Assembly: GCF_020991475.1 (NCBI RefSeq)
Contig: NZ_JAJMPA010000001.1
Span: forward strand, 1,612,001-1,676,000
Direction of reading: 5' to 3'
From: Pedobacter sp. MC2016-14
Lineage (GTDB): Bacteria > Bacteroidota > Bacteroidia > Sphingobacteriales > Sphingobacteriaceae
DNA length: 64,000 nt
The position numbers were made by a program, and so were the translations under genes. Below, in pieces: positions 45,456 through 54,441 of this stretch; the stretch's first letter is position 1; every line of letters starts with the position of its first letter. The notes below the pieces were generated by a model, which was given only the letters and a program-made list of their open reading frames with translations, was not told where the DNA came from and did not search any database.

Positions 45456-46279
45456 ATTGTAATGTTGCCCGCAGCAACCATTTGATCAAGTGTGGGGCTT
45501 ACACTTCCACCTCGTTTTTCGAGTGTTACGGCAAAAGTTTGTGCCATTCCAATCTCTTTCATATTTGACAACAGATGAGTGGCACCATTTTTCATGTCAA
45601 ACACGCCCAGGTCAACAGGTTTTCCATTTACCAGTGCCCAAAGTTGGTATTGGTGTTCCTGGTCATTGACTGGCAATTTCATTTTTGCATGATCAAGAAC
45701 AACATGTTTGCCATCCGGATGCCAGTAAATCATTATTTTAGCTTCAGGAGCAAATTTAGTTCCTGCAAGCCTTACGATTTTCCAGGCAGGATCAGCAGCC
45801 ATATCCGCTACCTTTTGAAGTTCATTGTTGTTTTCTTCCATGAAACTGGCCCTGGAAGCAAATTTTTCTTTTTCTTCACTTAAACTGACAATCTGTTCTT
45901 CTGCAACATTAAGCTTAGTATGCGCGGAGAAAAGCGCAGCAGTACTCACAATTAATAGTGCAATACAAGCAACAAGTGCATATCTTAATGTTCTTAATTT
46001 AGATTCGTATCCTGCAGACGGAGGAATAATCTTAAGTGCTTCGGCCTCAATTTCTTTTCTGGTGTTCGAAAATATTTGTTCAGCAAGATCAGAAACAGGA
46101 GTCATAGCATGCATTAAAGCATATTTTTCCATAGCCATCTCTATGTTGCTAATCTCCTCTCTGATTTCAGGATATTTAGCAGCCATTGCCTCAACTTCCT
46201 GTTCTTCATCAGCGGTAAGCTGCCCTAAAACATAAAGTTCAAGTGTTCCGGTTTCTATATATGCTTCTGGTTCGTTCAA
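45452..46279 (-). CDS. RskA-type anti-sigma factor
   Basis: The 275-residue protein has a cytoplasmic N-terminus with GTLELYVLGQLTADEEQEVEAM (about 7-28), the anti-sigma-K signature, one transmembrane segment (~92-112, ALVACIALLIVSTAALFSAH), a coiled coil (~115-145) and a periplasmic RskA domain (KIMIYWHPDGKHVVL, QYQLWALVNGKPVDLGVF). The start codon is TTG at 46279, overlapping the sigma gene's TGA; no later start would keep the conserved N-terminus. The two genes are thus tightly coupled. It should hold the partner sigma factor at the membrane. Confidence 0.88.
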   Translation of the reverse strand: MNEPEAYIETGTLELYVLGQLTADEEQEVEAMAAKYPEIREEISNIEMAMEKYALMHAMTPVSDLAEQIFSNTRKEIEAEALKIIPPSAGYESKLRTLRYALVACIALLIVSTAALFSAHTKLNVAEEQIVSLSEEKEKFASRASFMEENNNELQKVADMAADPAWKIVRLAGTKFAPEAKIMIYWHPDGKHVVLDHAKMKLPVNDQEHQYQLWALVNGKPVDLGVFDMKNGATHLLSNMKEIGMAQTFAVTLEKRGGSVSPTLDQMVAAGNITI

Positions 46280-46827
46280 TTAAAATGCTTTCTTAATTCC
46301 ATTATAGCCATTCTGATCCTGGTTTTTACCGTACCCAATGGCAAGTTTAATTCTTCCGACGCTTCAACATGTGTGTAGCCTTTAAAATAGACCATGTCAA
46401 GAACACTTTGATATTCTGGTTTTAGTGCCGTTACCATATCCCTCAAACCTAGTGTATCCGAATTAAAAGTTACCTTTTTTTGCTCGTCTATAAAACCTAC
46501 GTTATTTTCAAGCTCTTGGTTTTTTGTGGCGTTCCTAAAATCTTTGGATCTGAGCTTGTCAATGGCCATATGTCTGGCAACATTCATCATCCAGGTAAAT
46601 AACCTGCCTTTTCCCGGATCATAGCTATCCGCAGAATTCCAAATCTTAACGAAAGTTTCCTGGAGTAAGTCTTCTGAAGTTTCGGAGTGCTGAACGATTC
46701 TTGTAATTACCCCTAACAATGCAGCAGAGTACATGTCATAGAGTGCCCTAATAGCGATGGTTTCCTGACATTTTAATGCCCGAACCAATTCTTCCTCTGA
46801 AAGTGATATTTTTTGTGTCGCTGCCAA
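46276..46827 (-). CDS. ECF RNA polymerase sigma factor (SigK-like)
   Basis: The 183-residue sigma factor has region 2 (~22-95; ALYDMYSAALLGVI, SEDLLQETFVKIWN, RLFTWMMNVARHMAIDKLR) and region 4 (~130-180; LKPEYQSVLDMVYFKGYTHVEA and LPLGTVKTRIRMAI). It resembles the SigK/RskA-regulated group rather than the SusC-linked group at 15.1 kb. Its stop overlaps the TTG of the anti-sigma gene. Targets are not evident; SigK-type systems in other bacteria often sense oxidative or redox stress. Confidence 0.92.
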   Translation of the reverse strand: MAATQKISLSEEELVRALKCQETIAIRALYDMYSAALLGVITRIVQHSETSEDLLQETFVKIWNSADSYDPGKGRLFTWMMNVARHMAIDKLRSKDFRNATKNQELENNVGFIDEQKKVTFNSDTLGLRDMVTALKPEYQSVLDMVYFKGYTHVEASEELNLPLGTVKTRIRMAIMELRKHFN

Positions 46828-46875
46828 TGGGGCTAATATAAAAAAATATATAGCAGATAAAACAAATTATTTAAT

Positions 46876-47769
46876 TTATTTAACTGTAGGGTTAAAATCA
46901 AATAAATGTTTTTCTGCGTGGTAGGACGAGCGTACCAATGGCCCGCTTTCAACGTATTTAAGTCCTCTTGCAAGTCCTGCTTCTTTATATTTAGCAAATT
47001 GATCAGGATGAATCCAGTCTACCACCGGATGGTGACTTTTAGTCGGCTGCAAATACTGGCCAAGTGTTAAGATATGTACCCCGTTTGCTACTAAATCATC
47101 CATAGCTTCAAGTACATCATCTTCGGTTTCGCCAAGCCCCAGCATAATCCCTGTTTTTGTTCTGAGCCCAAATTCAGAAATTCGCTTCAATGCTTCTAAA
47201 CTGCGGTCATATTTTGCCTGGATACGTACTTGCCTGGTTAACCTTTTTACTGTTTCAACATTGTGAGACATCACTTCAGGCCTTTCTTCCAGTACACGGT
47301 ATAGGTTATCCCAGATGCCCCTAAAATCAGGTATCAGGGTTTCAAGTGTGGTTTCCGGACTTTCCCTGCGAATAGCCTGGAGCGTTTCTGCCCAAATAAT
47401 TGATCCGCCATCTTTTAAATCATCACGGTCAACAGAAGTAATTACGCAATGTTTTACATTCATGAGTTTCACGGAATTGGCTATTCTGTTTGGCTCATCC
47501 AAATCTACAGCCAATGGTCTTCCTGTTGCCACGGCACAGAACGAGCATGACCTGGTACAAATGTTACCAAGGATCATAAAGGTTGCTGTACCTGCGCCCC
47601 AGCATTCGCCCATATTAGGACAATTGCCACTTTCGCAAATGGTGTGCAGTTTATGCGTATCTACCAGACTACGCACTTGTGCATATTCTTTTCCTACAGG
47701 AAGCTTTACTCTAAGCCAATCTGGTTTTCGTTGTACTGGGTTTGCTGAAACAACCGGAAGTTCGATCAT
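46876..47769 (-). CDS. lipA: Lipoyl synthase
   Basis: LipA is a radical-SAM enzyme that inserts two sulfurs into octanoyl groups on lipoyl domains. The 297-residue protein has the auxiliary cluster motif [12 protein letters not shown] (about 45-56) and the radical-SAM CTRSCSFC (about 71-78), then [11 protein letters not shown] (about 208) and the C-terminal RSSYHAEKH near 283 (arginine-serine-serine hallmark). On the minus strand a TAACTTTG (plus 47774-47781) stands 4 bases before the start, suggesting a very short leader. Confidence 0.97.
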   Translation of the reverse strand: MIELPVVSANPVQRKPDWLRVKLPVGKEYAQVRSLVDTHKLHTICESGNCPNMGECWGAGTATFMILGNICTRSCSFCAVATGRPLAVDLDEPNRIANSVKLMNVKHCVITSVDRDDLKDGGSIIWAETLQAIRRESPETTLETLIPDFRGIWDNLYRVLEERPEVMSHNVETVKRLTRQVRIQAKYDRSLEALKRISEFGLRTKTGIMLGLGETEDDVLEAMDDLVANGVHILTLGQYLQPTKSHHPVVDWIHPDQFAKYKEAGLARGLKYVESGPLVRSSYHAEKHLFDFNPTVK

Positions 47770-47856
47770 AATGCAAAGTTAAGCAATAGGTTTTGAAAAA
47801 TGGAAAAATGAAGTGTTAGACGAGGGTAATGTTTGGAATTTTAGAACCGTATTAAA

Positions 47857-47879
47857 TTAACTATACATGATATAGTTAA
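47857..47879. promoter_or_regulatory. Perfect palindrome upstream of the arabinose regulator gene (candidate AraR operator)
   Basis: TTAACTATA (47857-47865) and TATAGTTAA (47871-47879) form perfect 9-base inverted repeats around a CATGA spacer, 35 bases before the NUDIX-regulator ATG. Site size and position fit an autoregulatory operator. A weakly similar stretch with shared TTAA and ACAT positions lies at 48693-48715, just before araB. Confidence 0.55.
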
Positions 47880-47914
47880 GCTGTTTTGGTTATATATTAG
47901 CGCCGATTTAAAAA

Positions 47915-48631
47915 ATGGAGATGATTGAACATACAATTGGAAGCCGGATGCTGGTGGCTATAGATTGCATCATCTTTGGTTTTGATGGCGTTAATTTAAA
48001 AATATTACTAATTAAACGTGGCTTTGAAGTGGAAAGAGGCCGTTGGAGTTTAATGGGTGGTTTTGTGGGTGCAGATGAAAGTCTGGACGATGCCGCGAAC
48101 AATATTTTAAAGGAATTAACCGGTTTAAAAGGTGTATACCTGGAACAACTCCATGTTTTTGGATCACCCAACAGGGACCCGCAGGAAAGGGTAGTCTCTG
48201 TAGCCTATTTTGCTTTAATTGATATTCATAAATATGAAGAGCAACTGAATGACCGGTACCAGGCAGAATGGTTTATGATTGGTGAAATGCCGGGACTTAT
48301 TTTTGACCATACAGAAATGATTAAGAGGGCCCAGCAGAAAATCAGGTATAAAGCTGCACTGCACCCTTTGCTTTTTGAACTCCTGCCCGAGAAATTTACC
48401 ATTCCACAGTTACAGAGTTTGTATGAAGCCGTATACAATACCACGATTGATAAGCGGAATTTTTTAAGGAAGCTTACTGGTACAGGTTTATTGATTAAAT
48501 TAGAAGAAAAAGACAAATCCGCCTCCAGAAAAGGTGCGTTTTATTTTAAGCTGAACAAGCAAAAATATAGGGATAATTTTCAGGCATTTTTTAATTTTAT
48601 CCCTAATCCTGATCATTTGATAGGGGAATAA
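47915..48631 (+). CDS. araR: NUDIX-family transcriptional regulator (AraR-like, arabinose)
   Basis: The 238-residue protein has a NUDIX-like domain (~10-140) and a C-terminal winged helix (~155-235; TIPQLQSLYEAVYNTTIDKRNFLRK). The NUDIX box GGFVGADESL is followed by NILKELTG, so the catalytic arginine and glutamates of REUxEE are lost, as expected for a sensor rather than a hydrolase. It stands next to araB-araD-araA and a symporter. NUDIX-type regulators of arabinose genes are known in Bacteroidetes (AraR in Bacteroides), where L-arabinose releases the repressor. The name rests on this context. Confidence 0.85.
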   Translation: MEMIEHTIGSRMLVAIDCIIFGFDGVNLKILLIKRGFEVERGRWSLMGGFVGADESLDDAANNILKELTGLKGVYLEQLHVFGSPNRDPQERVVSVAYFALIDIHKYEEQLNDRYQAEWFMIGEMPGLIFDHTEMIKRAQQKIRYKAALHPLLFELLPEKFTIPQLQSLYEAVYNTTIDKRNFLRKLTGTGLLIKLEEKDKSASRKGAFYFKLNKQKYRDNFQAFFNFIPNPDHLIGE

Positions 48632-48715
48632 TGGGATGAAATAACACGTAAACAATTTGGCTTAGAAATTTCATTAAGCAAATAAATAAGCGTTAATTTG
48701 ACATTTATAATTTAT

Positions 48716-50314
48716 ATGAATACAGATCAGTTTGTTATTGGGGTTGACTACGGTTCGGATTCTGTCCGCTCTGTATTGGTCAATGCAAAAAACGGGGTAG
48801 AGATCGCTTCTTCGGTCTTCAATTATCCCAGATGGCAGCAGGGCTTATATTGTAATCCGGCAACCAATCAGTTTAGGCAGCATCCTTTAGATTATATTGA
48901 AGGATTAACGCATACCATTAAAGATTGCCTGCAACAAGCAGGTACTGAAGCGGCGGCTGCGGTAAAGGCTATTTCGATAGATACTACTGGTTCTACACCG
49001 GTAGCGGTAAACGAAGCAGGAGTGCCTTTGGCATTGCTTCCTGAATTTGAGGAAAACCCGCATGCCATGTTTGTTTTATGGAAAGACCATACCGCGGTAA
49101 AAGAAGCTGCGCAAATTAATGCCCACGCTTTAACCACTCCGGTAAATTACCTGGACTACTGCGGTGGTATCTATTCTTCTGAATGGTTTTGGGCTAAGTT
49201 ACTCCGCACCTTACGGACAGACGAAGCGGTAAAAAATGCCTGCTACTCATGGGTTGAACACTGTGACTGGATCCCTTTTCTGCTTACTGGCGGTTCTGCG
49301 GCTAAAGAAATGAAACGCAGTCGCTGTGCCGCAGGACACAAGGCGCTTTGGGCTGAAGAATTTGATGGCTTACCTCCAAATGAGTTTTTCAAAACCCTTG
49401 ATCCAATTCTGGATGGTTTTACCGATCGTTTGTTTTCAGAAACTTATACTTCAGATGAATCAGCAGGTTCATTAAGTGCAGAATGGGCAGAGAAATTAGG
49501 CTTAAGTACCGATGTGAAAGTTGGTGTTGGTGCATTTGATGCACATATGGGCGCCGTTGGCGGACAAATTGAACCTTACCACTTAAGTAAAGTAATGGGT
49601 ACCTCTACCTGTGATATTTTAGTTGCACCAGCAACGGATATGGAAGGTAAATTAATAAAAGGGATTTGCGGACAGGTAAATGGTTCTGTAATTCCTGGCA
49701 TGCTGGGCTTAGAAGCCGGACAGTCTGCTTTTGGTGATGTATATGCCTGGGTATCTAAACTTACGGGCCGTTCTATTCCTGAGCTGGCAGAAGCGGCTGC
49801 AAAATTGCCAAATAAACCAAGTGATCCGATAGGGATTGACTGGCTGAACGGAAGACGTACGCCTGATGCCAATCAAATGCTGGGTGCGGCAGTAATGAAC
49901 CTTACGCTGGCTACAGGTCCTGCTGAATTATTTAAGGCGATGGCTGAAGCAACTTGTTTTGGTGCTAAAAATATTGTGGAGCGTTTTATTGCAGAAGGTG
50001 TGCCTGTAAAAGGCATCATTGGTATTGGCGGCGTGGCTAAGAAATCGCCTTACATCATGCAAATGATGGCTGATGTATTGAATATGCCTATTCGTATCCA
50101 TAAATTTGAGCATACTTGTGCCCTTGGTGCAGCCATGTTTGCCGCTGTGGTAGCAGGGATTTATGGTACAACCGAGGAAGCGATGCAAGGTATGGGTTGC
50201 GGTTTTGAACAGGAATTTTATCCGATTGAAGAAAACGTAGCGTTTTATGCTGAAAGGTTTCCACGATACAAATCTTTAGGTAACTATATTGAAAAAAATA
50301 CCATTCATGAGTAA
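48716..50314 (+). CDS. araB: Ribulokinase
   Basis: AraB phosphorylates L-ribulose to L-ribulose 5-phosphate. The ATG at 48716 (MNTDQFVIGVDYGSDSVRS) is preferred to a TTG 18 bases upstream; a TAATTTG-like element lies at the latter. The 532-residue FGGY-family kinase has the N-terminal phosphate motif GVDYGSDSVRS, GTSTCDI (about 295) and GIGGVAKKSPYIMQM (about 441). The araD gene begins within its last 8 bases, so araB and araD are translationally coupled. Confidence 0.95.
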   Translation: MNTDQFVIGVDYGSDSVRSVLVNAKNGVEIASSVFNYPRWQQGLYCNPATNQFRQHPLDYIEGLTHTIKDCLQQAGTEAAAAVKAISIDTTGSTPVAVNEAGVPLALLPEFEENPHAMFVLWKDHTAVKEAAQINAHALTTPVNYLDYCGGIYSSEWFWAKLLRTLRTDEAVKNACYSWVEHCDWIPFLLTGGSAAKEMKRSRCAAGHKALWAEEFDGLPPNEFFKTLDPILDGFTDRLFSETYTSDESAGSLSAEWAEKLGLSTDVKVGVGAFDAHMGAVGGQIEPYHLSKVMGTSTCDILVAPATDMEGKLIKGICGQVNGSVIPGMLGLEAGQSAFGDVYAWVSKLTGRSIPELAEAAAKLPNKPSDPIGIDWLNGRRTPDANQMLGAAVMNLTLATGPAELFKAMAEATCFGAKNIVERFIAEGVPVKGIIGIGGVAKKSPYIMQMMADVLNMPIRIHKFEHTCALGAAMFAAVVAGIYGTTEEAMQGMGCGFEQEFYPIEENVAFYAERFPRYKSLGNYIEKNTIHE

Positions 50315-51005
50315 GTATCAACACATCAGGGAGCAGGCTTATGCGGCCAATATGAAGCTTCCTAAATTAGGACTTGTGCTTTTTACCTTTGGAAATGCAA
50401 GTGCGGCAGACAGGGAAAATAAGGTTTTTGCCATTAAACCAAGTGGTGTTCCTTATGAAGATTTATCGCCGGAGAATATGGTGATTGTAGATTTTGATGG
50501 CAATACTGTAGAAGGGGATTTGAGACCCTCTTCGGATACTAAAACCCATGCGGTACTTTACAAGCATTGGGCTGAAATTGGTGGGATTGTACACACGCAT
50601 TCTACTTACGGAACGGCCTGGGCCCAATCGTTAAGGGAAATTCCTGTTTACGGAACCACCCATGCCGATCATACTACCGCCGCAATTCCTTGTGCGCCAC
50701 CAATGAGCGATGAAAAGATTAAAGGAAATTATGAGTATGAAACGGGATTTCAGATCATGGAACACCTGGAAGTTCAGGGACTGAGTTATACGGAGGTAGA
50801 AATGATCCTGGTAGGGAACCATGCTCCTTTTACCTGGGGTAAAACTGCGGACAAAGCCGTTTACAACAGCGCTGTTGTAGAGGAGCTTGCGAAAATGGCC
50901 TTCCTTACTGAACAGATCAAAACTGACGTTAGGCCAATGAAAGATGCTTTAATTAAAAAACACTACGACCGTAAACATGGTGTAGATTCCTATTACGGAC
51001 AATAA
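50307..51005 (+). CDS. araD: L-ribulose-5-phosphate 4-epimerase
   Basis: AraD converts L-ribulose 5-phosphate to D-xylulose 5-phosphate. The start ATG at 50307 (MSKYQHIREQAYAAN) overlaps the araB stop by 8 bases. The 232-residue class II aldolase-fold protein has KPSGVPYEDL (about 43), zinc-binding HTHSTYGTAWAQ (about 95) and GTTHADHTTAAIPC (about 117), and a C-terminal YYGQ. The catalytic set looks complete. The araA gene starts 9 bases later. Confidence 0.95.
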   Translation: MSKYQHIREQAYAANMKLPKLGLVLFTFGNASAADRENKVFAIKPSGVPYEDLSPENMVIVDFDGNTVEGDLRPSSDTKTHAVLYKHWAEIGGIVHTHSTYGTAWAQSLREIPVYGTTHADHTTAAIPCAPPMSDEKIKGNYEYETGFQIMEHLEVQGLSYTEVEMILVGNHAPFTWGKTADKAVYNSAVVEELAKMAFLTEQIKTDVRPMKDALIKKHYDRKHGVDSYYGQ

Positions 51006-51014
51006 ACAAAAAAT

Positions 51015-52520
51015 ATGACGACCAACCTAGAACAATTAGAAGCCTGGTTTATTACTGGAAGCCAGCATTTATATGGTGAAGAAACCTTAAGACAAGTTGC
51101 AGAACACTCTCAGCAAATTGCCAGGGCATTAAATGATGCACCTGAAATTCCTGTAAAAATTGTTTTTAAACCTACCGTAAAAACACATGAGGAAATTTAT
51201 GCGGTATGCCAGGAAGCAAACAATGCAAAAAACTGTATTGGAATTATTGCCTGGATGCATACTTTTTCGCCTGCTAAAATGTGGATCGGTGGATTGAAAG
51301 TGTTGCAAAAACCATTACTTCATTTACATACACAATTTAACCGTGACATTCCATGGAGTACTATGGATATGGACTTTATGAACTTAAACCAAAGTGCACA
51401 TGGTGACAGGGAGTTTGGGTTTATCGTTTCCAGAATGCGCATTAACCGTAAAGTTGTTGCCGGACATTGGGAAGATCCTGAAGTTAGGGAAAGTGTAAAC
51501 ACATGGTTAAGGGCTGCTGCGGGCTGGTTTGATCTTCAAGGTGCGAAATTTGCGCGTTTTGGTGACAATATGCGTAATGTGGCGGTTACCGAGGGTGATA
51601 AAGTTGAGGCGGAAATTAAGTTTGGCTGTTCTGTAAATACTTATGGTATAGGTGACCTGGTTGCTGTGATCAATCAAACTTCTGATGCTGCGATTGATCA
51701 GTTGATTAAAGAATATGCGGATACATATGTTATGGGCCAAACTTTAATTAAAGGTGGTGCTCAACATGCTTCATTAAGAGAAGCCGCTAAAATTGAAATC
51801 GGTTTGCGTAATTTCCTTGAGCAAGGTAATTTTAAAGGCTTTTCTGATACATTTGAGGACTTGCATGGCATGGCGCAGCTTCCTGGAATTGCGGTACAGC
51901 GTTTAATGGCTGACGGTTATGGTTTTGCCGGAGAGGGCGATTGGAAGACGGCGATGCTGGTAAGAACGATGAAAGTAATGGGTAGCGGATTGAAAGGTGC
52001 AAATGCTTTTATGGAAGATTATACTTACCATTTTGAGCCTAAAAATTCTTTCGTATTGGGCTCGCACATGCTTGAAGTAGATGCCGCCCTGGCAAAAGGT
52101 CCTATTAAATGCGAAATTCATCCTTTGGGGATCGGTGGCAAAGCTGATCCGGTTCGGTTGATTTTTGACGCTGAAAATGGTCCGGCTTTAAATGCCTCTA
52201 TTGTAGATATGGGTAACAGGTTCCGTATGCTTGTAAACATTGTTGATGGCGTTGAACAACAAGAAGAATTACCGAAATTACCGGTAGCACGCGTATTGTG
52301 GAAACCACAGCCAGATATGAAAACAGGTTGCGCAGCATGGATTTATGCAGGCGGGGCACACCATACTTGTTACAGTCAGAATTTAACGGCTGAACACCTT
52401 ACCGATTTTGCAGACATTTCTGGAATTGAATATGTGGGTATTGACAACAATACGACAATTAACCAGTTGCGTAATGATTTGAGATGGAATGAAGTTTATT
52501 ATCAACTTAACAAACATTAG
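51015..52520 (+). CDS. araA: L-arabinose isomerase
   Basis: AraA isomerises L-arabinose to L-ribulose, the entry step of the pathway. The 501-residue protein shows family motifs: [15 protein letters not shown] (about 11), [15 protein letters not shown] (about 80), [13 protein letters not shown] (about 124), and C-terminal [10 protein letters not shown] (about 443). The active-site glutamates of the family lie within [20 protein letters not shown] and nearby. Third enzyme gene of the ara operon; the symporter gene follows after 26 bases. Confidence 0.97.
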   Translation: MTTNLEQLEAWFITGSQHLYGEETLRQVAEHSQQIARALNDAPEIPVKIVFKPTVKTHEEIYAVCQEANNAKNCIGIIAWMHTFSPAKMWIGGLKVLQKPLLHLHTQFNRDIPWSTMDMDFMNLNQSAHGDREFGFIVSRMRINRKVVAGHWEDPEVRESVNTWLRAAAGWFDLQGAKFARFGDNMRNVAVTEGDKVEAEIKFGCSVNTYGIGDLVAVINQTSDAAIDQLIKEYADTYVMGQTLIKGGAQHASLREAAKIEIGLRNFLEQGNFKGFSDTFEDLHGMAQLPGIAVQRLMADGYGFAGEGDWKTAMLVRTMKVMGSGLKGANAFMEDYTYHFEPKNSFVLGSHMLEVDAALAKGPIKCEIHPLGIGGKADPVRLIFDAENGPALNASIVDMGNRFRMLVNIVDGVEQQEELPKLPVARVLWKPQPDMKTGCAAWIYAGGAHHTCYSQNLTAEHLTDFADISGIEYVGIDNNTTINQLRNDLRWNEVYYQLNKH

Positions 52521-52546
52521 GAATTACGTAACCAAATAACCCTTAT

Positions 52547-54232
52547 ATGAACAACAGTTTGTCGACTATAGATTATATAGTTTTTATCATTTATTTTATC
52601 GTGGTTGCTGGCTACGGCTACTCTATTTACTACAAGCGTAAAAGAGATGAGCAGGATGCCAAAGCATTTTTCCTGGCCGAGGGTACTTTAACCTGGTGGG
52701 CAATTGGTGCATCGTTAATTGCTTCCAATATTTCTGCTGAACAATTTATTGGAATGAGCGGTGAAGGCTTTTTTCTGGGGATTGCGGTAGCCGCCTATGA
52801 ATGGATTGCTGCGATTGCCCTGATCATTGTGGCCGTATGGTTTATTCCGGTTTACCTGAAAAATAAGATTTATACCATGCCGCAGTTTTTACAAACGCGG
52901 TATAATGAGTCTACTGCATTAATTATGGCTATATTTTGGCTATTCTTATATGTATTTGTGAACCTTACCTCTATTTTATATCTTGGAGCGGTAGCGATTA
53001 ACGGCTTAACAGGAGGAGAATACCTGCATGTAATTATGATTGGACTTGCGGTTTTTGCCTTGCTGATCTCTCTGGGAGGGATGAAAGTAGTGGCATATAC
53101 CGATGTTATCCAGGTTGCGGTATTAATTTTAGGTGGACTGATGACTACTTATATTGCCTTAACGGTAGTAGGGGAGAAATTTGGGGTAGGCAGCAATGCA
53201 CTCGCTGGTTTCCAGGTTTTAATGGATCAGGCACCAGAACACTTTAAAATGATTATTCCAAGGCCTAATGCTACCTCTACTCAAAATGAGATTAGTAAGT
53301 ATCTTACCTTCCCTGGTTTGGCTTCTTATGCTGCCGGTATCTGGATTATTAACCTGAATTACTGGGGATGTAACCAGTACATTACGCAAAGGGCACTTGG
53401 TGCAGATTTGCACACTGCAAGAACAGGAATCCTGTTTGCAGGCTTGTTAAAGCTAATGATGCCTTTGATTGTAATGCTTCCTGGTATCGCTGCTTTTGTC
53501 TTGTACAAAGGAGGTTATTTGCCGCAGCTTGTAGGTGGTAAAGATGGTGCTTATTCGGCCATGCTAACCTTTCTTCCTACTGGACTTAAAGGTTTGTCTG
53601 TAGCGGCGCTTACGGCTGCCATTGTGGCTTCTCTTGCTGGTAAGGTAAACAGTATCTCTACGATTTTTACATTGGATATTTATGCAAAATACTTTAAAAA
53701 GGGTTCTGACGAGTCAAGCCTTCTTTTTATAGGCAGGGCAACAGTTTTCTCGGCAATGATTCTTGCGGTATTGTTTACCTGGAACGATTTGCTTGGGATT
53801 GGCGGAGAAGGTGGTTTTACCTTTATTCAAAAATATACAGGATTTATTAGTCCGGGTGTATTTGCGATGTTTGTATTGGGGATGTTCTGGAAAAGAACTA
53901 CCGGTACTGCGGCCATTGTAGGTGTGATATCCGGCTTTTTATTGTCTGTATTCTTTAACGAATTTGCACCAACAATATTGGGTAACGATACATTGATTTA
54001 TACCGCCTATCCGAATGGTAAAGGTGCATTTGAAATTCCTTTCCACATATGTATGGGGCTGTCATTTGCATTTACTATGATCATCATGATTGCGATAAGT
54101 ATGGCAGGACCAAAAGTAAACCCTAAGGCATTTGAACTGGACACAGCGATGTTTAAGGTAAAACCTTCAACAATGGCACTGATTGTATTAACGCTGATGT
54201 TGATTACTGTGCTGTACGTTAAATTCTGGTAG
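52547..54232 (+). CDS. Sodium/solute symporter (SSS family), probable arabinose transporter
   Basis: This 561-residue protein has about 14 hydrophobic segments and SSS-family signatures: ASNISAEQFIGMSGEGF (about 57, the first broken helix with sodium-binding residues), INLNYWGCNQYITQRALGA (about 266) and AALTAAIVASLAGKVNSISTIF (about 360). It resembles SGLT-like sugar importers. Its position at the end of the araBDA operon points to L-arabinose import in exchange for sodium movement; the exact sugar is inferred. The stop is directly followed by a long hairpin element and terminator. Confidence 0.92.
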   Translation: MNNSLSTIDYIVFIIYFIVVAGYGYSIYYKRKRDEQDAKAFFLAEGTLTWWAIGASLIASNISAEQFIGMSGEGFFLGIAVAAYEWIAAIALIIVAVWFIPVYLKNKIYTMPQFLQTRYNESTALIMAIFWLFLYVFVNLTSILYLGAVAINGLTGGEYLHVIMIGLAVFALLISLGGMKVVAYTDVIQVAVLILGGLMTTYIALTVVGEKFGVGSNALAGFQVLMDQAPEHFKMIIPRPNATSTQNEISKYLTFPGLASYAAGIWIINLNYWGCNQYITQRALGADLHTARTGILFAGLLKLMMPLIVMLPGIAAFVLYKGGYLPQLVGGKDGAYSAMLTFLPTGLKGLSVAALTAAIVASLAGKVNSISTIFTLDIYAKYFKKGSDESSLLFIGRATVFSAMILAVLFTWNDLLGIGGEGGFTFIQKYTGFISPGVFAMFVLGMFWKRTTGTAAIVGVISGFLLSVFFNEFAPTILGNDTLIYTAYPNGKGAFEIPFHICMGLSFAFTMIIMIAISMAGPKVNPKAFELDTAMFKVKPSTMALIVLTLMLITVLYVKFW

Positions 54233-54322
54233 AAAAATTAACATGACTCTTCGGAGTCTGGCATCTGTTAGGCGCGAAAAGCGCAAACAGCGCCCAGGTC
54301 TCCTCTGAGCATATTAATTTTT
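54233..54322. ncRNA. 90-nt rod-like inverted repeat, candidate structured RNA
   Basis: The ends AAAAATTAA (54233-54241) and TTAATTTTT (54314-54322) are perfect complements. Inward, ATG-a-CTC pairs with GAG-CAT, GGAG-CTGG with CCAG-CTCC (one internal loop), CTGTT with AACAG, and GCGC with GCGC around a GAAAA loop. The whole stretch can fold as one imperfect rod; a local UUCG tetraloop hairpin (GACTC/GAGTC, 54245-54258) is an alternative. It immediately precedes a T-run terminator, so it may be a 3'-UTR-derived RNA or a MITE-like insertion. Confidence 0.5.
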
Positions 54323-54326
54323 AGCC

Positions 54327-54367
54327 AAAAAAACCGGCCGGATGTATATTTCCAGCCGGTTTTTTTT
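54327..54367. terminator. Terminator at the end of the arabinose operon
   Basis: AAAAACCGGC and GCCGGTTTTT arms (within 54327-54338 and 54355-54367) are followed by an eight-T run on the plus strand and by a T-run on the minus strand, so it can serve both the ara operon and the convergent GNAT-nitrilase gene. Confidence 0.85.
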
Positions 54368-54441
54368 ATGGGTAGCGATTTGTTTTGATGGTTTGGTTAT
54401 GCAGGTTTAAAAGCATAGCATCAACCCTAGTCCTGAGCATG

